A stretch of 64,000 nucleotides of DNA from Cellulomonas humilata (GTDB taxonomy: Bacteria; Actinomycetota; Actinomycetes; Actinomycetales; Cellulomonadaceae), in assembly GCF_013359775.1 (NCBI RefSeq), contig NZ_JABMCI010000070.1:1-64000 (forward strand), read 5' to 3'. Positions 25,399 through 34,226 of this stretch are shown here, piece by piece. The position numbers and the translations under genes were made by a program. The notes beneath the pieces were generated by a model. The model ran no database searches. It saw nothing but the letters and a program-made list of their open reading frames with translations, and had not been told where the DNA came from. The first letter of the stretch is position 1; each line of letters begins with the position of its first letter.

Positions 25399-26846
25399 AC
25401 ACCCCCCTGCGCCGCCTCGCGACGGTGGTCCTCGTCATGTTCGTGGCCCTCATGGCCAGCGCCACCTGGGTGCAGTACTTCCAGGCGGAGCGGCTCAACA
25501 ACGACAGCCGGAACGTCCGCACGCTCTACCGCGAGTTCGGCAACGCCCGCGGGCCGATCGTGGTGGCCGGCGACGCGATCGCCCTGTCGACGCCGGTCGA
25601 GGACTCCTACGGCTACCAGCGGTCCTACACCGCCGGCGAGCTGTACTCGACCGTGACGGGCTTCTACTCGGTGGTGAACGGCCGCACCGAGCTGGAGCGG
25701 GCGGCCAACGACGACCTGACCGGCCGCGGCGACCGCCTGTTCTTCTCGCGGATCCGGGACCTGCTCACGGGGAGCCAGCCGGAGGGCGCCGCCGTCGAGA
25801 CCACGCTCCTGCCCGCCGCGCAGCAGGCCGCCCTCGACGGTCTGGCCGGACAGCAGGGTGCGGTCGTCGCGATCGAGCCGTCCACCGGCAAGATCCTCGC
25901 GCTCGTCTCGACGCCGGGCTTCGACCCCAACGCCCTGGCCTCGCACGACATCGCGGCCGCGGGCGCCGCCTACCAGCAGCTCGCCTCGGCGGACGGCAAC
26001 CCGCTGCGCAGCAACGCGACGCAGGAGCGGTACCCGCCCGGCTCGACGTTCAAACTGGTCACGGCCGCGGCGGCCCTGGAGAGCGGGCAGTACACGCCTG
26101 CGTCCACCCTCCCGGCACCGGTCCAGCTCACGCTCCCGCAGACGACGGCCACCATCGGCAACTTCGGCGGCGGCGGCTGCGGCAGCGACCCGATCACGCT
26201 GGCCGACGCGCTGCGCATCTCCTGCAACACCGCGTTCGGACAGCTGGGCATGGACGTCGGCGCAGAGGCGCTGCGCACCCAGGCCGAGCGGTTCGGGTTC
26301 AACGACCCGGACCTGACCATCCCCATGAAGGTCGTCGAGAGCGTGTTCCCCGACGAGATGAACGCGCCGATCACCGCCCAGTCCGCGATCGGGCAGCGGG
26401 ACGTGCAGGCGACGCCGATCCAGATGGCGATGGTCTCCGCGGCGATCGCCAACGGCGGGCAGCTGATGACGCCGTACGTGGTGCAGACCGTGCGCTCGGC
26501 GGACCTGCACCGGGTCTCCGAGACGCAGCCGGACCTGTACTCCACCGCGATGTCCCCCGGCTCGGCCGCCGCGCTGCGGGACATGATGGTCGGCGTCGTC
26601 GACAGCGGGTCGGGTACCGCCGCGAAGATCCCGGGCGTGCAGGTGGCGGGCAAGACCGGCACCGCGCAGACGGCCGACGGGCAGGCGCCGCACGCGTGGT
26701 TCACGGCGTTCGCCCCGGCCGACGCCCCGCGCGTCGCGGTCGCGGTGATCGTCGAGCACGGCGGGAACGCCGGCAACGAGGCCACCGGCGGACGGATCGC
26801 CGCGCCCATCGCGAAGGCCGTCATCGAGGCGGTGCTGGCCTCATGA
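25395..26846 (+). CDS. pbpA: PbpA: class B penicillin-binding protein (transpeptidase)
   Basis: This bitopic transpeptidase of 483 residues crosslinks peptidoglycan outside the membrane. It has an N-terminal membrane anchor (about 8-28, VVLVMFVALMASATWVQYF), a short class B N-terminal domain, and the transpeptidase domain with all three motifs: SxxK in PPGSTFKLVT, SxN in ISCNTAF and KTG in VAGKTGTAQT. The GTG start at 25395 overlaps the rodA stop (GTGA), and the gene ends in an ATGA overlap with pknA. Pairing with the SEDS protein directly upstream implies they work as one synthase for elongation or division. Confidence 0.95.
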   Translation: MNTPLRRLATVVLVMFVALMASATWVQYFQAERLNNDSRNVRTLYREFGNARGPIVVAGDAIALSTPVEDSYGYQRSYTAGELYSTVTGFYSVVNGRTELERAANDDLTGRGDRLFFSRIRDLLTGSQPEGAAVETTLLPAAQQAALDGLAGQQGAVVAIEPSTGKILALVSTPGFDPNALASHDIAAAGAAYQQLASADGNPLRSNATQERYPPGSTFKLVTAAAALESGQYTPASTLPAPVQLTLPQTTATIGNFGGGGCGSDPITLADALRISCNTAFGQLGMDVGAEALRTQAERFGFNDPDLTIPMKVVESVFPDEMNAPITAQSAIGQRDVQATPIQMAMVSAAIANGGQLMTPYVVQTVRSADLHRVSETQPDLYSTAMSPGSAAALRDMMVGVVDSGSGTAAKIPGVQVAGKTGTAQTADGQAPHAWFTAFAPADAPRVAVAVIVEHGGNAGNEATGGRIAAPIAKAVIEAVLAS

Positions 26847-28096
26847 AGACAGCAGCGGGTCTCCTGCTCGGCGAGCGCTACCGGCTGGTCCGGCAGATCG
26901 CCGTCGGCGGCATGGGTGAGGTGTGGGAGGGGTACGACGACGCCCTCGCGCGCCCGGTCGCGGTCAAGGTGCTGCGCTCGGAGTTCGCCGGCGACCGCGG
27001 GTTCCTCGAGCGGTTCCGCACCGAGGCGCGCAACTCGGCGTCCTTGTCGCACCCGAACATCGCGCAGCTGTTCGACTACGGCGAGCAGGAGGGCTCCGGG
27101 TTCCTCGTCATGGAGCTCGTCGTCGGCGAGCCGCTGTCCGACCTGCTCGAGCGCGAGCCCGTGCTGCCCACCCGCCGTCTGCTGCCGATCCTGGCCCAGA
27201 CGGCCCGCGCGCTGCACGCCGCGCACCTGGCCGGCGTCGTGCACCGGGACGTCAAGCCCGGCAACATCCTGCTGGGCCGCGGCGGCCGCGTGAAGATCAC
27301 CGACTTCGGCGTCTCGCTGGCACGCAACCAGGTGAACATGACCGCCACCGGCATGGTGATGGGCACCGCGCAGTACCTCTCGCCGGAGCAGGCCGTCGGC
27401 AAGCCCGCGACCCCGCTGTCCGACCTGTACTCGCTGGGGATCATCGCGTACGAGGCGCTCGTCGGGCACCGGCCCTTCACCGGGCCGACGGCGGTCGACA
27501 TCGCCGTGGCCCACGTGAACAACCCGGTCCCGCCGCTGCCGTCGAACGTCGACAAGCAGCTCGCGGCGCTGGTCATCCGGCTCCTGTCCAAGGAGCCGAC
27601 CGCGCGTCCCGCCTCGGGTGAGGAGCTCGCGCAGCTGCTGGACAAGATGGTGCCGCGCACGCCGCCCTCGGGGATCCCCGTCCTGGTCAGCAAGTACCAG
27701 CGGACCCCGGACACGTTCGCGACCGCGGTGGCGTCGGGGGGCACCCCGTCGGAGGCACCCCCGCCGTCCTACCCGCCGCGCCGGACCCGGCGTGCCGACG
27801 AGCCCACCGGACGCGCCGCCGCCCGGCGGGCGTCGACGACCACCGGGGTGCGCCTGGGCCGGACGGGACGCCTGTCGTGGCCCCTGCTCGCACTGGTGCT
27901 GCTGCTCATCGGGCTGCTGGGCGCGGCCCTCGCGTCGCAGCTCATCAAGGCGGACGGGCCACCGGTCGACCAGACCAGGCTCGCGGCGGCGGTCGACCAT
28001 TACCCTCGTGGCGACACCCTCGATGGGATGATCACGGAGAACGGGTCCGCAGCGCTCGCCGCAGGCCCGGCATCGACGGAAGCAAAGGACGCCTAG
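26843..28096 (+). CDS. pknA: PknA-like Ser/Thr protein kinase
   Basis: This membrane-bound eukaryotic-type kinase has 417 residues. It has the Gly-rich loop (IAVGGMGEVWEGY), invariant Lys in VAVKVL, catalytic loop HRDVKPGN, DFG in KITDFGVSLA, and APE-like SPEQ in YLSPEQAVG. The juxtamembrane region is basic and Pro-rich. One membrane segment (about 346-368, WPLLALVLLLIGLLGAALASQLI) is followed by a short extracellular tail of about 50 residues without PASTA repeats, as expected for PknA. The start is the ATG at 26843 in an ATGA overlap with pbpA. Its stop TAG shares a base with the pknB start region. Confidence 0.94.
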   Translation: MKTAAGLLLGERYRLVRQIAVGGMGEVWEGYDDALARPVAVKVLRSEFAGDRGFLERFRTEARNSASLSHPNIAQLFDYGEQEGSGFLVMELVVGEPLSDLLEREPVLPTRRLLPILAQTARALHAAHLAGVVHRDVKPGNILLGRGGRVKITDFGVSLARNQVNMTATGMVMGTAQYLSPEQAVGKPATPLSDLYSLGIIAYEALVGHRPFTGPTAVDIAVAHVNNPVPPLPSNVDKQLAALVIRLLSKEPTARPASGEELAQLLDKMVPRTPPSGIPVLVSKYQRTPDTFATAVASGGTPSEAPPPSYPPRRTRRADEPTGRAAARRASTTTGVRLGRTGRLSWPLLALVLLLIGLLGAALASQLIKADGPPVDQTRLAAAVDHYPRGDTLDGMITENGSAALAAGPASTEAKDA

Positions 28097-30090
28097 TGGT
28101 GGACGACGGATCCCGCACCCTCGCCGGACGGTACGAGGTCGGCGAGCTCATCGGCCGCGGCGGCATGGCCGAGGTGCACATCGGGCACGACACCCGGCTC
28201 GGTCGCACCGTGGCCATCAAGATCCTGCGCTCGGACCTGGCCCGCGACCCCTCGTTCCAGAACCGGTTCCGCCGCGAGGCCCAGTCCGCGGCCGCGCTGA
28301 ACCACCCCGCCATCGTCTCGGTCTACGACACCGGCGAGGACGTCTTCACCGAGCCCACCGGCGTCGTCGCGCACGTGCCGTTCATCGTCATGGAGTACGT
28401 CGAGGGCCACACGGTCCGGGACATCCTGCGCGACGGCCACGCGGTGCCCATCGAGGAGGCCGTGGAGATCACCGCCGGCGTGCTGTCCGCGCTGGAGTAC
28501 TCGCACCACGCCGGCATCGTGCACCGGGACATCAAGCCCGCGAACGTCATGCTCACCCCGACGGGCGCGGTCAAGGTGATGGACTTCGGCATCGCCCGCG
28601 CCATGGCCGACTCCGCCGCGACGATGACCCAGACGCAGGCCGTCATCGGCACCGCGCAGTACCTCTCCCCGGAGCAGGCGCGCGGCGAGACGGTCGACGC
28701 CCGCTCCGACCTGTACTCCACCGGCTGCCTCCTGTTCGAGCTGCTCACGGGCCGTCCCCCGTTCATCGGCGACTCACCCGTGGCCGTGGCCTACCAGCAC
28801 GTGCGCGAGGCCGCCCCGGTGCCCTCGACGTTCGCGTCGGACGTCCCGGACACCCTCGACCGCATCACGCTCAAGGCCCTGGCCAAGGAGCGCGACTCCC
28901 GCTACTCCAGCGCCGCCGAGTTCCGCTCCGACCTGGAGGCCGCCGTCCGCGGCGGTGCCGTCGGTGCGCCGGCCGTCGGGGCGCTCGCCGCCACCGCACT
29001 GATCGCGACCCCCGCCACCGAGGCCACGCAGGTCATGGCCCCGCCCGTCGCCACGACGCAGGCGATGCCGCCGGCCACCTCGCCGTGGGCGTCCACCGGC
29101 GCCGCGGTCACCACGACGGGCCTGCTCGACGAGGAGGAGGAGAACAAGCGGCCGTGGCTGCTCCCCCTGCTCATCGGCATCGCCGTGCTGGCGGTCGCAG
29201 GCATCGTGGCGCTGCTGATCGCCAACTCGCTGAAGAACGACGCCCCGGAGGCGATCGTCGTCCCGTCGCTCGCCAACATGACCGAAGCGGAGGCCAAGGC
29301 GGAGATCGAGGGGCTCGACCTGCTCTTCGTCCGCGCGGAGGAGGCGTCCGACACGATCGTCGCAGGCAACGTCACCAAGACGGACCCGGTGGAGGGCACG
29401 GAGGTCAAGGCCGAGGACCCCGTCACCGTCTACATCTCCACAGGTCCCGCCAGCCTCGCCGTCCCGGACGTGTCCGGCCGGACCGAGCAGGAGGCCAGCG
29501 ACATCCTCACGGACCTGGGTCTCGTCGTCGCGGCCAACCGCCAGGACGACGACAACCCCGCGTTCCCGCAGGGTCAGGTCACCAAGACCGACCCCGCCTC
29601 GGGCACGTCCGTGAGCGCCGGCTCGTCCGTCACGCTCTTCGTGTCCACCGGCAACGTGCTGGTGCCCGACGTGGCCGGTCAGACCAAGGCCGAGGCGACG
29701 CGGATCCTCAACGAGGCGAAGCTCCAGGTCAACACGTCCTCGGTCGAGTCCGCCACCCAGGCACCCGACACGGTCGTCGCGCAGGACGTCCCCGCCGGCA
29801 CGCCGGTCAAGCAGGGCCGGGTCATCAACCTGCAGATCGCCACGGCGCCCACCACGGCGACCATCCCGAACGACCTGGTGGACAAGACCTACGACCAGGT
29901 GGTGGCGCAACTCCAGGCGCTCGGGCTGACCAACTTCAACCGGATCGACGACCAGTCGGACAAGCCGGTGGGCACGGTGCTGCGCACGGACCCGACGGGT
30001 GGCGACGAGGTCCCGCTGGACCAGCAGATCGACATCCACGTGTCGCGGGGTCCGGGTGGAGCGACGCAGCCGCCGGGCAACGACGGCTAA
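28096..30090 (+). CDS. pknB: PknB: Ser/Thr kinase with four PASTA domains
   Basis: This peptidoglycan-sensing kinase has 664 residues. The kinase domain (1-280) has GRGGMAEV, Lys42 in VAIKIL, HRDIKPAN with catalytic Asp145, and DFG at 163-165; the Thr-rich activation loop around 176-180 is the expected autophosphorylation site. A long Ala/Thr/Pro linker is followed by a membrane segment at about 353-378 and then four extracellular PASTA repeats: VPSLANMTEAEA, VPDVSGRTEQEA, VPDVAGQTKAEA and a more divergent IPNDLVDKTYDQV. PASTA domains bind muropeptides or lipid II. The GTG at 28096 is used; a second GTG follows directly. A strong terminator 10 bp downstream closes the operon. Confidence 0.96.
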   Translation: MVDDGSRTLAGRYEVGELIGRGGMAEVHIGHDTRLGRTVAIKILRSDLARDPSFQNRFRREAQSAAALNHPAIVSVYDTGEDVFTEPTGVVAHVPFIVMEYVEGHTVRDILRDGHAVPIEEAVEITAGVLSALEYSHHAGIVHRDIKPANVMLTPTGAVKVMDFGIARAMADSAATMTQTQAVIGTAQYLSPEQARGETVDARSDLYSTGCLLFELLTGRPPFIGDSPVAVAYQHVREAAPVPSTFASDVPDTLDRITLKALAKERDSRYSSAAEFRSDLEAAVRGGAVGAPAVGALAATALIATPATEATQVMAPPVATTQAMPPATSPWASTGAAVTTTGLLDEEEENKRPWLLPLLIGIAVLAVAGIVALLIANSLKNDAPEAIVVPSLANMTEAEAKAEIEGLDLLFVRAEEASDTIVAGNVTKTDPVEGTEVKAEDPVTVYISTGPASLAVPDVSGRTEQEASDILTDLGLVVAANRQDDDNPAFPQGQVTKTDPASGTSVSAGSSVTLFVSTGNVLVPDVAGQTKAEATRILNEAKLQVNTSSVESATQAPDTVVAQDVPAGTPVKQGRVINLQIATAPTTATIPNDLVDKTYDQVVAQLQALGLTNFNRIDDQSDKPVGTVLRTDPTGGDEVPLDQQIDIHVSRGPGGATQPPGNDG

Positions 30091-30100
30091 GCACCGATGA

Positions 30101-30137
30101 CGAGAGGGACGCCCCCGGTGCGGGGGCGTCCCTCTCG
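30101..30137 (+). terminator. Terminator of the fhaA-pknB operon
   Basis: Perfect 17-bp stem (CGAGAGGGACGCCCCCG and its complement) with a GTG loop, 10 bp past the pknB stop and before the convergent trpG end. It could act in both directions. Confidence 0.88.
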
Positions 30138-30165
30138 TGTGTTCAGGACTCTTGTGTGCTGAAGA

Positions 30166-30798
30166 TCAGAGGCGGACGAGCGGGTGCAGCCCCTCGGACC
30201 GCCCCACGGCCTGGTCGTCGCCGCAGATCTGGAGCCAGTTGGCCAGCAGCCGGTGGCCGCCCTCGGTGAGCACGGACTCGGGGTGGAACTGCACCCCGTG
30301 CAACGGGAGGCTCACGTGCTGCAGGCCCATGATGATGCCGTGGGCGGTGGCGGTGACCTCCAGCTCGTCGGACACCGTGTCGTTGACGACCGCGAGCGAG
30401 TGGTACCGCGTGGCGGTGAACGGGTCCGGCAGCCCGGCCAGCACCCCCTCGCCCTTGTGCTCCACCTGGCTGGTCTTGCCGTGCATGAGCTCGGGCGCGT
30501 GCGTGACGGTCCCGCCGAACACCTCACCGAGCGCCTGGTGACCGAGGCAGACGCCGAGCATCGGCAGACCGGCGTCGGCGCAGTCGCGGATCACCTGCAT
30601 GCTCTGACCGGCGTCGGCCGGGGTACCCGGACCGGGCGACACGAGGACGCCGTCGAAGCCGACCCGCTCCCCGACCGGCGGCACCGCGTCGTTGCGCACG
30701 ACGACGGTCTCGGCGCCCAGCTGGTTCAGGTAGCCGACGATCGTGTAGACGAACGAGTCGTAGTTGTCGATCACCAGGATCCGTGTTGGCACCGTCAC
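30166..30798 (-). CDS. trpG: Glutamine amidotransferase (anthranilate/aminodeoxychorismate synthase component II)
   Basis: This class I glutaminase of 210 residues hydrolyses glutamine to supply ammonia for anthranilate or 4-amino-4-deoxychorismate synthesis. The motifs are complete: ILVIDNYDSFVYTIVGYL at the start, oxyanion PGPGTP, nucleophile Cys in MLGVCLGHQA, and the His/Glu pair in GVQFHPESVLTEGG. The GTG start at 30798 overlaps the stop of the small membrane-protein gene (GTGA). This gene is a regular neighbour of pknB in actinobacteria, away from trp genes, so it may serve both folate and tryptophan synthesis (PabA/TrpG). Confidence 0.92.
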   Translation of the reverse strand: MTVPTRILVIDNYDSFVYTIVGYLNQLGAETVVVRNDAVPPVGERVGFDGVLVSPGPGTPADAGQSMQVIRDCADAGLPMLGVCLGHQALGEVFGGTVTHAPELMHGKTSQVEHKGEGVLAGLPDPFTATRYHSLAVVNDTVSDELEVTATAHGIIMGLQHVSLPLHGVQFHPESVLTEGGHRLLANWLQICGDDQAVGRSEGLHPLVRL

Positions 30799-30953
30799 TC
30801 ACCCACAGTCGTCTCGTTGAACGGCATGAACGGCGCGACCGCCGGGAACACCCACAGGAAGCAGGCGGCCAGGACCGCGAGCGCAGCGGCGGTGAGGATC
30901 AGCACGCGCACCGCGGCGGGGCCGGGCAGCCGGTGCCACAACCATCCGTACAT
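30795..30953 (-). CDS. Small single-pass membrane protein, 52 aa
   Basis: This short protein starts MYGWLWHRLPGPAAVRVLI (ATG at 30953), has one membrane segment (about 15-39, AAVRVLILTAAALAVLAACFLWVFP) and a short tail ending PFNETTVGE. It lies between a class E sortase and trpG and is coupled to trpG by a GTGA overlap. Small proteins with a WLWRxLPGPxxVR N-terminus are common at this site in actinobacteria (recollection, not checked), but their function is not established. Confidence 0.75.
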   Translation of the reverse strand: MYGWLWHRLPGPAAVRVLILTAAALAVLAACFLWVFPAVAPFMPFNETTVGE

Positions 30954-30984
30954 CAGCGCCCTCCGTCCCGCTCGCAGGTGACCA

Positions 30985-31788
30985 TCATGCGCCACCGGTC
31001 AGCTCGACCGGGATCCCGTCCGAGGTCGGCGCCCAGTAGTCGAGCACCCCGTGGACGATGAACCGCTCGCGCGCGGAGAACATCGGGTGGCAGGTGGTGA
31101 GCGTGATCATCCGCTCGGTGGGCTGCGCCCCGGGGTCGCCCGGGACGGGGGCGATCACGCTCACCTGCGACGGCGCCACGATCTCCGTCGAGGTCACGCG
31201 GTAGACGTACCAGATGTTGTCGGTGGTCCGGATGACCAGCGGGTCGCCCACCTGGAGCTCTTCCACCCGGTTGAACGGCTTGGCGTAGGTGGTCCGGTGG
31301 CCGGCCACCGCGAAGTTCCCGAGACCGCCCGGCATCGCCGTGCCCTCGTAGTGCCCGGCGCCGAGCACGTCGAGCACCGTGGCGCGGTCGGTCCCCTGGC
31401 TGATGGGCCGCTCGGGCTCGCCGACCCAGCGCGGGACCTGGATCGTGGCGAACGTCGTGGCGTGCGGCGGCTCGGCCATCACGGGCGGCTCGTCGCGGCG
31501 CGGCGGCGCGATGACCGGTCCGGCGGGCGCGCCGGCGCTCGGCGTGGCCGTCGGCACCGGCTCGAAGGGGAGCTCCCGCACGATCTCGGCCTGCGCCCGG
31601 TTGCCGACGACGTCGGTCCACCACAGCTGCCACACCAGGAACGCGAACAGCAGCACGCCGAGCGTGATGAGGAGCTCGCCGATCACGCCGACGACGCCGT
31701 ACACCGTGTGCCGGACGCGGCCCGCCGCCGCCCTCTTCTGCCGCTCCCGCCGGGTGTCGGGCGCCGGCTCGGTCGTGGTCCCGCTCAT
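30985..31788 (-). CDS. srtE: Class E sortase (transpeptidase)
   Basis: This membrane-anchored cysteine transpeptidase has 267 residues and is predicted to attach LAXTG-type surface proteins to peptidoglycan. An N-terminal anchor (about 31-58, YGVVGVIGELLITLGVLLFAFLVWQLWW) precedes a Pro-rich linker and the sortase barrel. The active-site residues are present: His in NFAVAGHRTTY, Cys in ITLTTCHPMFS and Arg in SARERFIVHGVL. The start is the ATG at 31788 in an ATGA-type overlap with the DUF881 gene. I saw no clear sortase substrate in this window. Its place next to crgA and DUF881 is conserved in actinobacteria. Confidence 0.93.
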   Translation of the reverse strand: MSGTTTEPAPDTRRERQKRAAAGRVRHTVYGVVGVIGELLITLGVLLFAFLVWQLWWTDVVGNRAQAEIVRELPFEPVPTATPSAGAPAGPVIAPPRRDEPPVMAEPPHATTFATIQVPRWVGEPERPISQGTDRATVLDVLGAGHYEGTAMPGGLGNFAVAGHRTTYAKPFNRVEELQVGDPLVIRTTDNIWYVYRVTSTEIVAPSQVSVIAPVPGDPGAQPTERMITLTTCHPMFSARERFIVHGVLDYWAPTSDGIPVELTGGA

Positions 31789-32612
31789 CGCTCGCCTCCC
31801 GTCGCCGACGGGCTGGCCGCGCGGTCCTCGGCCTCCTGCTCGGCGGCCTCGAGCCCGGGCAGGATCTCGACGCCGTCGGGGACGGCCGCGGACGTCAGCT
31901 CGGTGGCGCCCGAGTAGGCCGCGAGCGAGAGCGGCTCCTCCGCGTCGGTCACCGACCAGCCGAGCCCGACGTCGGCGGCGTCGCGCAGGTAGGACTGCAC
32001 GGCGGGCGAGGCGAGGAGCGCGTGGCGCAGGTCCACCGGGTTGCCGATCGCGCGCACCACGTACGGCGGGGAGTACAGCCGCCCGTGCAGCTTGAGCACG
32101 TTCCCGACGCACTGGAACGCGCTGGTGGAGATGACGCGCTGGTCCATGAGCTCCATCGCCTCGGCACCGCCGGCCCAGAGCGCGTTCATGACGGCCAGGA
32201 GGTCCTGCTGGTGCACCACCAGGACATCGGGGCTCACGTCGTCTCGGCGCGGCGAGTCGGTGGGGGCGTCCTCGAGCTCCACGGTGACCCCCGGACCGAC
32301 CACGGGCACCAGGCCACCCTCGACGACGTAGCCGGCGCTCGGACTGCCGGGCGGGCTCCCCCCGGCGGCGTTCTCGCTCGTGGTCAGGTCGTCCACGTCG
32401 GCGCGCAGCCCGTCGACCTCGGTGGCGAGCCGCGCGACCCGGTCCGTCTCCACCTGGACCAGCTCCCGCAGGTCCTGGGGGTGGCGGTCGCCGGAGGCCC
32501 GGGCGAACTTCGCGTTGGCCGCGAACAGCGCCCCCGACAGCGCCAGCACGAGCGCGACCGACAGCGTCCCGCGCGCGAGGAAGCGACGCGCGCGGTGCGG
32601 ACGGTCGATCAC
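31785..32612 (-). CDS. DUF881 family membrane protein
   Basis: This protein has 275 residues with a basic N-terminus, one membrane segment (about 17-35, LSVALVLALSGALFAANA) and a coiled coil (about 45-80, LVQVETDRVARLATEVDGLR). The extracytoplasmic DUF881 domain has the typical PGVTVELEDAP, VHQQDLLAVMNALWAGGAEAM and CVGNVLKLHGRLYSPPYVVRAIGN blocks. The family resembles YlxW/YlxX of division clusters, and its biochemical role is not known. The start is the GTG at 32612. It is the first gene of a minus-strand operon with the sortase, the small membrane protein and trpG, divergent from crgA. Confidence 0.92.
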   Translation of the reverse strand: MIDRPHRARRFLARGTLSVALVLALSGALFAANAKFARASGDRHPQDLRELVQVETDRVARLATEVDGLRADVDDLTTSENAAGGSPPGSPSAGYVVEGGLVPVVGPGVTVELEDAPTDSPRRDDVSPDVLVVHQQDLLAVMNALWAGGAEAMELMDQRVISTSAFQCVGNVLKLHGRLYSPPYVVRAIGNPVDLRHALLASPAVQSYLRDAADVGLGWSVTDAEEPLSLAAYSGATELTSAAVPDGVEILPGLEAAEQEAEDRAASPSATGGER

Positions 32613-32797
32613 GGACGGCTCCTCGGGCGGGATCCCCTACGACGGGACCAGTGACGGGCTGGCACTACGCTAGGTCACGATGCGACGGGTCCGTGACGAC
32701 GCGGCCCCGACGCATCGACGCCCTTCGGCCACGACGTCACCCGCGTGGTCTCCCGCGGCCCGTCGGCCGCACCCGCCGCAGGACAGGAGCACCGGAC

Positions 32798-33046
32798 GTG
32801 CCTGAGTCGAAGTCGCGCAAGAAGGCGACGTACACACCGCCGCCCGCCAAGTCGACGGGGCCCAAGGTCAACGCACCCTGGTTCCTGCCCGTGATGCTCG
32901 GGCTGATGATCGTCGGACTGGTGTGGATCGTCGTCACGTACCTGACGCAGTCCCAGTACCCGATCCCCGGCATCGACCAGTGGAACCTGGCCGTCGGGTT
33001 CGCGCTGATCATCGCCGGCTTCAGCATGACGACCCGCTGGCACTGA
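32798..33046 (+). CDS. crgA: CrgA: cell division protein
   Basis: This membrane protein of 82 residues acts at the septum and, in mycobacteria and Streptomyces, binds FtsZ, FtsI and other divisome proteins. The GTG at 32798 (ACAGGAG ribosome site) gives VPESKSRKKATYTPP. Two membrane segments follow (about 30-50, WFLPVMLGLMIVGLVWIVVTYL, and about 63-79, LAVGFALIIAGFSMTTR), with the conserved YPIPGIDQWNLAVGF loop between them. The length is normal. It is transcribed divergently from DUF881 and followed by a hairpin terminator. Confidence 0.95.
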   Translation: MPESKSRKKATYTPPPAKSTGPKVNAPWFLPVMLGLMIVGLVWIVVTYLTQSQYPIPGIDQWNLAVGFALIIAGFSMTTRWH

Positions 33047-33067
33047 CGCTCCCTCCCGACTGACCTC

Positions 33068-33098
33068 AGGCGCCGCTCGCACCCCGCGGGCGGCGCCT
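33068..33098 (+). terminator. Terminator of crgA
   Basis: 9-bp stem AGGCGCCGC/GCGGCGCCT with a 13-nt loop, followed by TTCGT, 22 bp past the crgA stop. Confidence 0.7.
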
Positions 33099-33207
33099 TC
33101 GTCAACCCTGCGCACGGTGGATCGACCACGGTGGGCGGTTTGTCCGTCCCCAGCCTCGCGATCGACGCGTCCTCCACAGGCACCGTCCCTGACCTGCGCA
33201 AACGTCT

Positions 33208-33263
33208 CCGCTGTCCCCAGCGGTGCACAAGTCTGTGGATAACTACACCCGTGTAGTTCACAG
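33208..33263. other. Structured intergenic segment with a DnaA-box-like 9-mer
   Basis: Between the convergent crgA and rhomboid genes are a small hairpin CCGCTG-TCCC-CAGCGG (33208-33223) and a long inverted repeat. The repeat is CTGTG, GAT, AACTACAC, CC, GTGTAGTT, CACAG (33233-33263). Its left arm includes TGTGGATAA (33234-33242), a perfect DnaA box on the minus strand. It may be a terminator for the rhomboid gene, an operator, or a DnaA-binding site outside the origin. Confidence 0.4.
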
Positions 33264-33293
33264 GGTCGGACGGACAGCGGGCGGCCCTGCGGA

Positions 33294-34226
33294 TCAGCCG
33301 AACGCGCCGACGGACGCGTAGGCGAGCAGGGTGGCGACGAGCAGGACCGCGCAGAGCGTCACGGGTGCGGCGACGGCGACGAGCCGGCGGCGGGCGGGCG
33401 GGGCGTACGCGTAGGCCGCGGCCAGCAGACCCCCGGTGAGCAGGCCGCCGACGTGGGCCTGCCACGCGATGTTCGCCATGACGAACCCGAGCGCCAGGTT
33501 GATGCCGATCAGGACGAGGATGCCGCGGACGTCACCGCCCAGCCGCTTGCTGACCACGAGGATGGCGCCGAACAGGCCGAACACCGCACCGGACGCACCG
33601 ACGCTCGACGTCGCCCAGCTGTCCGTCGCGGTGGCCAGCAGGACCGAGCCGACGGAGCCGCCGACCGCGGACACCAGGTAGAGCGTGAGGTACCGGGCGC
33701 GACCGAGGGTGTTCTCCAGGGTGGGCCCGACGAACCACAGGGCCAGCATGTTGAACGCGATGTGCACGTACTGGCCGGGGGAGTGCAGGAACGCGGCCGT
33801 GAGGAAGCGCCACGGCTCGTAGAACCCGAGGATCGGCGAGAACAGCCAGCGCGCGGTCCACGAGGGCAGGACCAGCTGCAGGACGAAGCTGGCTACGCAC
33901 AGGCCGATGAGGGTGAGCGTGACGACCGGCCGGCCGTCGTGCCGCACCCCGCCGAGCGCGGTGCGGGTGGACGGCACCGCGCGGGCCGCCTCCGCGACGC
34001 AGTCGACGCAGTGCACGCCCACCGCCGCCTGCCGCTGGCACTCCGGGCAGGTGGGCCGGCCGCACCGCTGGCACCGCACGTACGACACCCGGTCGGGGTG
34101 ACGAGGGCAGACCGGCGGCGCGACCGGCGCGCCCGGGTCGGGACTCGTGCTGATAGCGGTCTCAGTCCTCGACGGTGATCGAGTTGATGACGATGTCCTC
34201 GACGGGACGGTCTCCCGGCCGGACAC
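33294..34226 (-). CDS. Rhomboid-family intramembrane serine protease
   Basis: This polytopic membrane protease cleaves transmembrane substrates. Residues before the membrane domain hold a zinc-binding-like module with four CxxC-type pairs (CPRHPDR, CQRCGRPTCPECQ, CVDC). Six or seven membrane segments follow with the rhomboid motifs: HIAFNMLALWFVGPTLE, catalytic Ser in SSVGASGAVFGL and catalytic His in AWQAHVGGLLTGG. The start is uncertain. No start codon lies between the upstream cyclophilin stop and the zinc module, so translation probably begins at the GTG at 34226 (GAGAAG site upstream) or the GTG at 34256, overlapping the cyclophilin gene by 65-95 bp. Confidence 0.88.
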   Translation of the reverse strand: MSGRETVPSRTSSSTRSPSRTETAISTSPDPGAPVAPPVCPRHPDRVSYVRCQRCGRPTCPECQRQAAVGVHCVDCVAEAARAVPSTRTALGGVRHDGRPVVTLTLIGLCVASFVLQLVLPSWTARWLFSPILGFYEPWRFLTAAFLHSPGQYVHIAFNMLALWFVGPTLENTLGRARYLTLYLVSAVGGSVGSVLLATATDSWATSSVGASGAVFGLFGAILVVSKRLGGDVRGILVLIGINLALGFVMANIAWQAHVGGLLTGGLLAAAYAYAPPARRRLVAVAAPVTLCAVLLVATLLAYASVGAFG

